Origin: Angiostrongylus vasorum
Taxonomy: Eukaryota; Nematoda; Chromadorea; Rhabditida; Metastrongylidae
Direction: 5' to 3'
Length of the DNA stretch: 64,000 nt
Assembly (NCBI GenBank): GCA_018806985.1
Contig: JADANN010000215.1
Coordinates: forward strand, 1 to 64,000
Shown: positions 55,455 through 64,000 of the stretch, piece by piece
How the letters are laid out: each line of letters opens with the position of its first letter
Numbering within the stretch: position 1 is the first letter of the stretch
Notes under the pieces: generated by a model
The model's database searches: none
The model's input: the letters and a program-made list of their open reading frames with translations, nothing else
Told to the model about the DNA's origin: nothing
Translations under genes and position numbers: made by a program

Positions 55455-55633
55455 ATAATGACGATGTTTGTCATGTTTGTTCTTGGCGCTCTTCCATTGT
55501 AGTCCGAGACTTCTTAGCGTAAATCGTTGTTTAGCGTCGTCCGACTGTAAGCGTTCCTTCCTGGCGTGCGCTCGTTCTTCGGCACGTTGCGCCTCTATGC
55601 GCTCCTCTTCACGTGGATGGTATTGCTCATCCT
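55455..55633 (-). CDS. Exon of an unrecognised gene, charged helix
   Basis: The exon is 179 nt with acceptor GTGTTTCAG and donor TAT|GTGAGT. It encodes EDEQYHPREEERIEAQRAEE, then ARKERLQSDDAKQRFTL and a basic NKHDKHRHY end. The Glu/Arg-rich stretch should be helical. Entry needs 2 nt, which exon 57447-57388 provides; exit is phase 0, which exon 51225-51052 accepts. Function unknown. Confidence 0.6.
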
Positions 55634-55734
55634 CTGAAACACTTCTCACATAGGCTTCTCAAACCTTAGTGGAACGATTTGCGTAAAGTTTACATGAAAG
55701 CGAAGTTGAAGCACGTTCTTGAAAGAGTTCTTCG

Positions 55735-56250
55735 TAATGCAAAATACAACCACAATGGTGCTGAAATAATTGCAAAACTCCGAACCGCAGGTGTCTGCGG
55801 TGGAGAAAGAACGCGCTGTTACCTTTTCCGGTGGCTAATGCGTTCACCACCGCACCATGCGGATCCTTCGTTTCGCCTGCCTCTCAGCTAGCTTTCGATC
55901 GATCAGTGCTATCAGCAATCACCCGTCAAGGGGCTTGATCTGGGCAGTCCAAATCAGCATTGAACCCAGTTAAGCTGAGGCTGATCACAATGTTAACTTT
56001 TTAATTGCTACCTTTTACTATTTAGTTTTCTAAATTTCTAGATAAATCTTCTACAAATCACAATTTTGATTGAAGGACCCGCATGGTGTGGTGGCGAACA
56101 CGTTAGCCCCCCAAAAGGGTAATAACGCGTTCGTTCCCCCTCGCAATACTGCGATCCAGAGTTTTGCAAATATCTCAGCACCAATGTGGTTGTATTTCGC
56201 ATAGTACCCTGTCGTGAAAAGTTGTAGTAGCCAGCAAATAAAAAGTAAAC
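55735..56250. repeat. Family-B repeat, inverted pair
   Basis: The minus arm (55742-55990) and plus arm (56070-56250) have preserved cores (for example GAACGCGCTGTTACC and its mirror). It lies in an intron of the unrecognised minus-strand gene. Confidence 0.82.
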
Positions 56251-56254
56251 ATTG

Positions 56255-56950
56255 TGAGTTCTTCGTTATATGGGTTATATTTTGTTTTTTTTGAAAATAA
56301 TGGGAATAAAGTAAAAATGGAGTTTCCGTTAGGTAACAACGTACTGCTTTTGAATAATCGTAGTGAGAATCGTTTCCGTAGTAGGTCGAGCATGTTACGA
56401 GAACTCGCACACGTCGGCGAAAGAGGATGGCGAACCGGTATTCTCCCAGACTGTCGCTCTCTCGAACTCTACTTATTCTCGCCGCCTCTAAACCATTCTT
56501 TGTACGTAACGCAACGTTGACGCTGAATAAGTTCTAAGCCGATACTAGTCAATTCACTTTCCGAAAAGGAAGAGAGCCAATAGACTGAAAAATACGGGAT
56601 ATCCGGAGTAAATGCTACTATTCATCAGAATTTATCAATGAAATGTGATAGCCATATCAACTATCAATTTCCTTCTGACTCGACATTTCGTACACTCGAT
56701 TAGACATCATCACATTAGTGGGAATGGTACAAGAAGAGATTCGCTTGGAATTTAACGACAACTTCATTCATTAGCAATCATTTGAGTCATACCACATGAT
56801 TGCCAGAGGATCCAGAAATAAAAACAAGTGGACAACTCAGTGCTACCAAGAACTAGGTTTGCAACGATCTTTAGAAACGCTTTGACGTCTAACCGAATTC
56901 ATCGCTATTATAAAAAAGGGCTTCCAAAAATAAAATAATTCGAATACCTA
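56255..56950. other. Intronic or intergenic, nothing recognised
   Basis: No supported exon; ORFs at 56175-56520 overlap the repeat end or lack splice sites. Confidence 0.4.
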
Positions 56951-56956
56951 CTATTG

Positions 56957-57237
56957 GGCGCGTGTGGCGCAGTGGTCGGAGGTGCCCTGCAAAACATGCG
57001 TGGAATCAATCTCTGCGTGCATGGCCCACCAAGCCTTCCGTCTCTCCGGGGTCGGTAAATTGGTACCAGACTTGTCTGGAAGGATAGCAGCACTGGCTCG
57101 ATACATCGGTAGGTCACGGCGAGTCATTGCAAAAGGCCAGTGATGCATTCCAACCACCTCCAACGATACTTAATGAAGTCGAATGCACAGCGCGTCCCTC
57201 AGGGATTAATCAACGCCGAGAGTTGTCTAGCTTTTAT
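56957..57237 (+). repeat. Family-A SINE
   Basis: A well-preserved copy with head 'ggcgcgtgtggcgcagtggt' at 56957 and tail near 57235. Confidence 0.88.
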
Positions 57238-57387
57238 AATTATACTTCAATCAAAGTAGCAAGGTAAAAAAAACTTACCCTATGACTTGATCAATTTTAG
57301 AGGGTAAGCAACCAAAAGAACAATTGACATATAGATTTCGAAGAAAGTGTTTCAAGTCGTCGATATGCTTCTTTGAAAAAAGCTCAC

Positions 57388-57447
57388 CTTCAACTGGCAT
57401 ATCGGTTGAAGCGGATTTCTTAAGCAGACACGTTTCAAATAGGTCCA
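57388..57447 (-). CDS. Short exon of an unrecognised gene
   Basis: The exon is 60 nt with acceptor AATTGCAG and donor GAAG|GTGAGC. It encodes DLFETCLLKKSASTDMPVE. Its exit phase (1 nt) joins exon 55633-55455. It lies between two SINEs. No family is recognised. Confidence 0.5.
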
Positions 57448-57489
57448 CTGCAATTTATTCACGATTAACAAGTATTCTTTTTCTCTTAG

Positions 57490-57778
57490 GGAGCGTGTGG
57501 CCCAGTGGTTGGAGGGGCCACTGTGACACACACGTGGAATCGATCCCCGTGCACATAGCCCACCAAGCCTTCCATCCCTCCGAGGTCAGCAAATTTGTAC
57601 CAGACCTGTCTGGGATGATACCAGCATTATTGGCTCGACACATCGATAGGCCACCGGGAGTCATTGTAAAGCTCAGATATACATTCAATCACCTCCAGCG
57701 ATACTTAATGAAGTCGAATGCATGGCTCATCCATCAGGTATTGATCAACGCCGACAGCTTTATCCTTATCCTTACCTA
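57490..57778 (+). repeat. Family-A SINE
   Basis: The head 'gggagcgtgtggcccagtgg' is at 57489 and the tail 'cgacagctttatccttatcc' near 57765. Confidence 0.85.
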
Positions 57779-58019
57779 CCATTAAAAAATCCCCCAAGTA
57801 AAGTTGAGATATTCGAGCGCCTTTTTTTGCACAAATTTGCTTCAACCTTCTGGAAATTTTCGTTGTAAAAACTTCTAGATTTCTATTGACTCACAAATCG
57901 CTTCTTCGAAATTAACACTATAGTCTTCACGTGGGCCGTAAAATAAAGCGATAAGAGAAATTTGACATTAAACTAACCTGGAAGAAACAGTGATTTTTGC
58001 ATGCTATAGAATTTTAAAC

Positions 58020-58385
58020 AAGACGTAATTTTTTATCTGCTGCCTATTGTTTTCCTCATGGAACGGAATTATGTGAAATACAACGGCAATGATGCCGAGA
58101 TATTTGCAAAACTTGGACCCCAGGGTAGATTCGAATCCGCGACTTCCATTTTCGGGGCAACCATGTCCAATGCCGATCTGTCCTCTCCAGATCATTCGAG
58201 TTCATAGGCGATTGCTGATGGCATCGTTAGGGTAAAAAACTGGTCGAGAGAAAGGCAATCAAGGGGCTCATTGGTGCAACTGGTAACACGGAGCCCCCGG
58301 AAACGGTAACCGTGGGTTCAAATCTGGACTGGGGTCCAGGTTTTGCAAATATCTCAGCACAATTGTGAAACACAACAGTTTTAAA
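58020..58385. repeat. Family-C repeat, inverted pair, best copy
   Basis: The minus arm (58036-58225) and plus arm (58235-58370) mirror each other. The plus arm shows the clearest tRNA-like boxes of the family: TTGGTGCAACTGGTAAC and GTGGGTTCAAATCTG. Confidence 0.8.
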
Positions 58386-58389
58386 AATA

Positions 58390-59100
58390 AGAACTTCTTC
58401 TATTTCTTTAAAGTAGTCTATTTGAATTTCTAAATATACTCCAGCTGTTTCTGCAGAAATCGAACTCAAACCGAGTATGCAGAAATCCGTGACCCATTCT
58501 CATTCATGTCGCTCCTTTACTTGCGACATTTAATTAAAAGACCACCAAAATTCCTTTTATAAATCACCCCGTTTTTAAGAAAAAGTGAGGGTTTTAGTAA
58601 TCCATAAACCATGTAATTTCTTCATAGGGGGTCCCATGCAGACAATCATCATCGACATAACACTGATTTGATGCGCTTACGAATAGGAGGAGGTAGTAGA
58701 AGACAAGGCACTAACAGAGATATGAACAGTATAGGCATTTGCGGTTAGAGGAACGCTTTCCAAGAAAGGCAACTAATTTTGGAAAGGATTCAAAAGTACT
58801 ACGATGGCGAGCAATCTCAGTGTACGACCGCTGGACTTTCATGGGTGGACACGAACGGCGTCTCGTAAACCTATGAAGAAATCTGATACTTTTAAACAAA
58901 AACAGCGCTCCGGCGATACCAGATAACTTAGCGCTTCAAAATCTCAACTAAATTCGCTAGAACGATTAAGCATTGCGATCCAAACTCAACAACAAGCAAC
59001 CGACTAATTATTCTAATCAGCATTTGACTATTCAATCCATAAGACAATCACCGATTCGCACCTACAATACGATGCATACTAAAATAGAAGATATCTCCAT
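58390..59100. other. Intergenic, nothing certain
   Basis: A minus-strand open stretch at 58899-58711 follows an acceptor-like TTCATAG, but no reading frame reaches the donor at 58680. No call is made. Confidence 0.35.
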
Positions 59101-59103
59101 TTT

Positions 59104-59360
59104 GTTACCTTTTTATTTACTGCCTTTTACAATTTTTTCATGGCATGGTATTATGCGTGATACAAACAAAATGATGCCGAGATATCTCCGGACCGATGGT
59201 GTCTGCGATGGGGAACCCTTCCGGGGGCTAACGCGTTCACAACCACACCATGCGGGTCCTTCGGTTGAGGGTAATAGCACGTTCGTTCCCCACCGCATAC
59301 ACCTTCGGTCCAGAGTTTTGAAAATACTTCAGCATCATCGAGGTCATCTCCATTTTATGA
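59104..59360. repeat. Family-B repeat, collapsed inverted pair
   Basis: The left end 'tttttatttactgcctttta' and both cores are present, but the centre and parts of each arm are deleted, so the two halves abut near 59265. Confidence 0.7.
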
Positions 59361-59364
59361 AGAA

Positions 59365-59800
59365 CATCCTCTGAAGTATTTTTTCTGCTTACTTCGAATA
59401 ATTCATGTCAAAGTGTTTTGAAGTCCACATGACGAATGGGAAAAGGAATTCTAAATGACATTTTGACACATTTCAAATCGATTATAGTCGGAAATGAAAT
59501 AAAACACCTATGAATGATTCATCCAGAGATTAATGTGACGACGCGCTCTCATACGGTGAGTGTGTCTCTTCACTTGTCTGATTCAAAAAACATTTCGAAT
59601 CCAAATGTAAATAAATCTGAGTGGGCCGATGGAAGAGAACTGGACCAGATGAGATTCGAAGAATGCATAGGATTCATATATACAGTTTTTCCCACTAAAA
59701 ACAGTATTCTCTGCCTTTGCACGAATAGCATAGATTTTTTTGGTTTTGTATTAATCAATCTGAGAAAAAAAGTGCAAAAATATTGGCACATTGTGTTAAA
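59365..59800. other. Intergenic; artefactual long ORF
   Basis: The 193-codon plus ORF 59514-60095 is the longest in the window, but its last third is SINE and the rest is AT-rich with no splice signals. Confidence 0.45.
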
Positions 59801-59804
59801 AAAT

Positions 59805-60090
59805 CACGGACGTGTAGAACAATGGTTACAGATGTCCTGCAATATGCACTGGTTGCTGGTTCAATTCTGCCCGCGTGCTAACCTAAGTCTTCCACTCCCC
59901 AGGGTTTGCAAATTGGTAGTAGTAATCTGTGAGAGGATAAAAACAGTGACTTTATATATCTTTGGGCCCCCGGAAGTCTTGTATAGGCCAGATATGCATT
60001 CAATCACCTCCAAACGACGATTAATGAAGTCGAATGCATGTCACGCTCGTCGGGGACTAATCAAAGGCGAGCGCTTTATCCACTTATCCC
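59805..60090 (+). repeat. Family-A SINE, diverged
   Basis: The head 'cacggacgtgtagaacaatg' is at 59803 with B-box GGTTCAATTC, and the tail 'gagcgctttatccacttatc' near 60085. Confidence 0.72.
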
Positions 60091-60249
60091 TTTGAACATT
60101 GTAAAAAATCATGAGATGATCTAGGTGCAATCCATGTGACAACTAGTGTCCAACAAAGAGTGGCAACGGAGTTTTCATCAACAAACGGAAATAGTAGGGA
60201 TATACAAATACATTTTATACAAAATAATTTTTTCTTTTTTTTTAAGTAA

Positions 60250-60632
60250 AGAATAAAGTGTTTGACGTCGGTCTACCGCTCATGGATGCGTCATACTTTC
60301 GATTATCGACCTCAAGGGAAAAACTTACACTTTGCTTCTTCAAACAGATATAGCAAAATGGACATACGTTCCCGAACAGACGCCGCGCAGTGCCACGATT
60401 CAGTGGTTAGAGGTGCACTGCAACTCACGCATTATCTTTGGTTTGATCCGACTTGGTGGAAAACCAAGAGTTCCAGCCGGCACACTAATACCACACCAGC
60501 CTAAAAGGATAAAAAAACGCCGACCTGATTCATCAGCAGACGACGGAAAGTTGTGATAGTACTAATAGATTCGAATTCGATTCGAACACATGGTGCACCA
60601 TCAAGGGATCTAAGCAGAGCCTTTTATCCTTC
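60250..60632. repeat. Family-A SINE pieces, inverted
   Basis: A minus 3' fragment (60252-60312) is followed by a plus copy (60385-60632) with head GTTAGAGGTGCACTGCAAC and a shortened body ending 'agccttttatccttcatcgt'. Confidence 0.6.
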
Positions 60633-60689
60633 ATCGTTTAACTATAAAACTGATGGAAAACCTAAATTTTCTACTGTTAAATGATGTCT

Positions 60690-60932
60690 GTTGACGGGTG
60701 ATTGCTTATGACAGTGATCGATAGAACTAGCTGAGAGACAGGCGAAACGAAGGACCCGCATGGTGTGCTGGTGAACGCGTTAGCCGCCGGAAAGATTAAT
60801 AACGCGTTCGTTCCCCACCGCAAACACTTGCGGTCCGGAGTTTTGTAAATATCTAAGCATCATAGAAGTTATATTTCGCAACATACTCTGCCATTAAAAA
60901 GAAAGGCAGTAAATAAAAAAGGTTAAGATGAT
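60690..60932 (+). repeat. Family-B repeat, solo plus arm
   Basis: 'gttgacgggtgattgcttat' through the core to 'ggcagtaaataaaaaaggtt'. The copy is well preserved. Confidence 0.82.
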
Positions 60933-60934
60933 GA

Positions 60935-61120
60935 CTGTGGTTTTAAAAATTTCGCACGACGCCCTATCGAACGACCTTCGTGTTTCCATTACGGTCACAA
61001 ATTGTGTAAAGCTAGTAAACGCCAGAAAACTGGAAAAAATATGGTCGTTTTAAATAGGAGTGAAATACAAAATAATGTTCTAAGAAAACCTTTGATTAAA
61101 TGAAAACGTATTGTTAAATT
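60935..61120. other. Spacer, nothing recognised
   Basis: AT-rich; no feature. Confidence 0.4.
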
Positions 61121-61124
61121 AGTA

Positions 61125-61510
61125 CTTGGATACTTACTTGAACGACCCGTCCTCACTAGTTGTGCGGTCCCCAGCACTACCTCCATTTTTCGGAGTTTTG
61201 CTGGTTTAGCTATTGTCTTCCCTGGAGTCCTTGGATCAGCCTAGCTAGAGCCTGCTCCTAGGTCGCCACCATCGCAGGCATTCGCCATCGTTGTGGATAA
61301 GAAGGAGATTTACCACCATGCGACCAGTCTGATACCAGGACGGTTCGATCCTGGTATTGGTTTACTCTTAGCTAGGCTTCCTGATGGAAACACCGGACTC
61401 CTCCTCAGCTTGGGAGACACTGCCGGGGGAATGAATCTGCCCGTTGTACATCGCAGCCCGACACCCAGGAACACCTCCCAGCCACGATGAGGGCGGTAAA
61501 CCATTGGGAG
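61125..61510 (+). repeat. Family-D repeat, near full length
   Basis: It begins 'acttacttgaacgacccgtc' and ends 'agccacgatgagggcggtaa'. Internal GACGGTTCGATCCTGG near 61340 is an excellent B-box match. It parallels 15485-15890. Confidence 0.8.
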
Positions 61511-61822
61511 GTTGAATTAATAATGAACGTAAGTCCATAGTATTTATATTAACAACCAGAAATGCTTCAATAACAATTCGAAAAATGAGCAAAACTGGGT
61601 TTCATTTGTTGTGATCTGACACAATGCCAGTTCTAGTCAACAATGAACGGAAGGAAGGTTTTGTTAGTGTAAAGACGTAGTCGAAAAATAATTAACTTCG
61701 TGTACCCTAATAGTGAACCGCATTGAAATTAGTAAAATCGTAGAATCACGTCAAGACACTAGAGAATAACGGAAATTTTTTGGAAGAAAATCAGCAAAGA
61801 ACCTTAGGGGTGAACCTTCTCC

Positions 61823-62046
61823 TTAATCTGAGCCCTCAAAAAATCTTAGAGGATCGATCTCGTCTATGTGAAGCAGTTTGACAGTGCGATTCAACGCGGA
61901 GTCGAATACTAGAAACGAACAACTACTCAAGCAAGTAATGAACTTCTTCTCCAAGTCAAGATATGTCAGGATAAGAATCATAATTCTTGAGCAGGCCAAG
62001 CTTAAGAAGGTTGGTTTGGTATCAATTAGGTCCGGGCTCACTAATT
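61823..62046 (-). CDS. Probable terminal exon, F-box-like segment possible
   Basis: Acceptor ACTGTTACAG opens a 224-nt exon with 73 codons and TAA. It encodes LVSPDLIDTKPTFLSLACSR, a hydrophobic ILILTYLDLEKKF and an acidic end IDEIDPLRFFEGSD. The L..IL.YLDLE pattern is reminiscent of F-box domains, but that is weak. No upstream exon was found. Confidence 0.45.
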
Positions 62047-62049
62047 CTG

Positions 62050-62340
62050 TAACAGTATTACATTATAAATGTACTTGTTTTTCATAAGGCTTACGTTGTG
62101 AATCGCTACTATGAGATTTATTGTTGTCAACCCGCAACTATCATAAACTATAATAAATATGTAAAAACTAGATAGACAGAGAAGTAGCACTTTTTCGTTC
62201 ATTTTTTTCTCTCCTATTTCAAAAAAACTAACCCATGCCTCTTTCTAACAGAGAAATGCATTGTAGAGGTGAAGAAAATACTACTCAAGGCTTAACTTGA
62301 GGTTTTGCTAAAGTAACTAAGAAAGGATAACAAAAGTGTA
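62050..62340. other. Spacer, nothing recognised
   Basis: It could hold the intron before exon 62046-61823; no repeat is recognised. Confidence 0.4.
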
Positions 62341-62344
62341 CAGA

Positions 62345-62512
62345 AAACAATACCTACCGATGTATCAAACCAGTGTTGCTGTCCTCTCAGACAAGCTTGG
62401 TATAAATGTGGCGAATCCGGAGGGATGGAAGGCTTGGTGAGCCACTGGCGCGGGGATCGATTCCATGTGTATATTGCAGAGTACCTCAGACCACTGCGCT
62501 ACACTCGCCCAC
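62345..62512 (-). repeat. Family-A SINE, 3'-truncated
   Basis: The minus-oriented head near 62512 and body to 'tacctaccgatgtatcaaac' at 62352 are present; the tail half is absent. Confidence 0.8.
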
Positions 62513-62514
62513 AT

Positions 62515-62865
62515 AATGTATGAGAACAATGGAAATCACTAAACACCATCCAAAGGTGTGGCATAGTAAGTTACCGTTTCTGTCCGACGAACTGAAACGT
62601 ACATCTCAGGCCGAATCCTCAACAAGATCTCGTAATGTGAAAAGAAAGCCCTCGACATCTCTAGAAACAGAACCTTGGGCGGACCTATAGTTCACCATCG
62701 TCACAAAAGAAAAATAGTCGTAAAATGGTGATTTTCCCAGCGATCGCCCACGTGAGCCGGTAATTATCTGGGGAAAGGTTTCTCAAGGGCCAGCTCAAAG
62801 TTTTCAAGTAGTAGGTACAAACGAAAAGAATTTTCTAATTATGTAGTAGTTGGCTTTTACTATTG
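62515..62865. other. Spacer, nothing recognised
   Basis: No supported feature. Confidence 0.4.
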
Positions 62866-62867
62866 AT

Positions 62868-63128
62868 AACGCCCACGTGTGAAGTAATGGTTAGAGGTGC
62901 CCTGCCATAGACACTAGATCGATCGAAAGTCTGATCTTGTGCAGTGCGCTCACCTAAGATACCAAACTTATCTGGGAGGTTAACAATACTGATTGGATAT
63001 ATGGGTAAGCTCACCACAGGTCATTGTATAGGGTCACGAATGCATTAAGGCACTTCTACGATGCTTGATGAAGTTGACTGCATGGCTCACCACCTATGGA
63101 CTGATCAACGTCAGATGCTTTACTATTC
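62868..63128 (+). repeat. Family-A SINE, diverged
   Basis: The head 'aacgcccacgtgtgaagtaa' is near 62868 with decayed boxes; the tail 'cgtcagatgctttactattc' is near 63125. Confidence 0.7.
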
Positions 63129-63129
63129 A

Positions 63130-64000
63130 TTTATTTTGTTGTTGACCATGGTATTTTTTTGTCTGCCTTATTTAAACATCCCAAAAGGCACATATTACGA
63201 TATGAAGCTTCGGCTAGTTGTTGTCGTACGCTAAATATCGCATGTAGAGTGCCAGAAAAGAGGATGCACGCTAAAATTTACATTGTTCTCGAGAAGTTTG
63301 TCAGGAAATTCTAGGAATCACCGGCGACCTGGAAGAATGTCGAAGGTGGTAAGATTTACGCGGATCCAAAACGGCTTATAACAAAGTATGGTGATCAGTT
63401 GGGAACGCTTTAGCACGACTATTTTGGCCCTCTACCACATGCACGGGCTGGAAAGAGGATAGATCGCTCCACCCCTGAAGCCTAGCCAACATATGAAGAT
63501 GGGCTATTTGACCATGTTATTATTTATACAGCACATACAGGACTTTTTTTCCGAAGTTTGAAGAACAGATGAAATTCCCCCAAGGGAACAATATAAGTGT
63601 TGGAGGGATACAATGTTATTTTAACCAATTACCATCGCTTGAATAGTCAAGTTTAACTTCTTGTCGATATCTATGGCGATTCAGTCCTTAAATTTCTCAT
63701 TTTCAATAGTACTACAATCTAATCAAACTTATAACTCAAATATTACAATTAATATGTAATATTAAAATATATCTTCAAATAGTATCACATTATAGTCCCA
63801 TGCCGAGATTAACAGAAAGTCGATCCTGGGAACTTCTACGATCCAGAAAGTGACAGGGACTGTTCTTTGATACAGCATCGCTAATTCGCAGTTTTCGTCT
63901 AAAAACATCCTGAGGAATAGTTTTACTTAACTTTCCTAAAATAACTTATCACCACTTACTAAGCTACAGCTGTGAATATACAAGGGATCACACTTGTAAT
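63130..64000. other. Window end, nothing certain
   Basis: The segment 63795-63845 ('ccgagattaacagaaagtcg') resembles the spacer beside the PLE at 33.45 kb in reverse orientation. The rest is unrecognised. Confidence 0.4.

Noticed and set aside
58711..58899. Minus-strand candidate exon after TTCATAG
   Set aside because: All three frames stop before the only good donor (58680), so no exon model works.
59514..60095. Longest ORF in the window (193 codons, plus)
   Set aside because: Its C-terminal third is a family-A SINE and the remainder is AT-rich with no splice sites or recognisable domain.
1..64000. CRISPR arrays, bacterial operons, rRNA genes
   Set aside because: No regularly spaced identical repeats, no ribosome-binding-site-led long ORFs and no rRNA-like conserved blocks were seen; the window is eukaryotic.

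Overview
The window looks like animal nuclear DNA, most likely from a parasitic clade V (strongylid, hookworm-type) nematode. It has no operons or long uninterrupted ORFs. The genes are split into small exons with TTTTCAG/TTACAG-type acceptors and GTAAGT-type donors. The background is AT-rich and crowded with old mobile elements: RTE-type LINEs, Penelope-like elements (PLEs) and several tRNA-like SINE families. The species cannot be fixed from the sequence; the nematode call rests on intron style, the RTE and PLE types, and a nematode-like troponin I.

Two genes are recognised with confidence, both on the minus strand, and both assembled by reading exon by exon with matching splice phases. (1) A REXO1/REX1-type 3'-5' RNA exonuclease lies in 15166..6270. 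Six strong exons plus one probable exon carry the complete DEDDh catalytic set. Its introns hold a same-strand RTE relic, an opposite-strand RTE relic and SINEs. (2) A complete five-exon troponin I gene lies in 47772..43292 (211 residues), with a poly(A) signal behind it. Weaker minus-strand evidence: an unrecognised gene with phase-matched exons at 57447..57388, 55633..55455 and 51225..51052 (possibly ending near 50284..50004); a terminal exon at 62046..61823; a Ser/Thr-rich terminal exon with a hydrophobic tail at 20188..20064; and a very short terminal exon at 17773..17717.

Layout: 0-5 kb repeats and an RTE relic; 5-15 kb the exonuclease gene riddled with insertions; 15-27 kb SINEs and inverted-pair elements; 27-42 kb a Penelope/RTE graveyard with an inverted pair of PLEs at 33.5-36.2 kb; 43-48 kb troponin I; 48-64 kb a fragmentary minus-strand gene among a series of SINEs that nearly all point the same way.

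The most interesting signal is not protein coding. At least sixteen copies of a ~36-nt motif recur at the 3' ends of PLEs and of short PLE-related elements: CUGANGA, a small hairpin, GAAAC, a GUC/GUU cleavage-type triplet, and flanks that pair. This is the architecture of a minimal type I hammerhead ribozyme with almost no helix III, as expected for ribozymes that work as dimers. It is usually followed by AATAAA and a conserved AACCTCGTGT end. A second theme is that tRNA-promoter-bearing repeats occur here as head-to-head inverted pairs that should give long hairpin RNAs.
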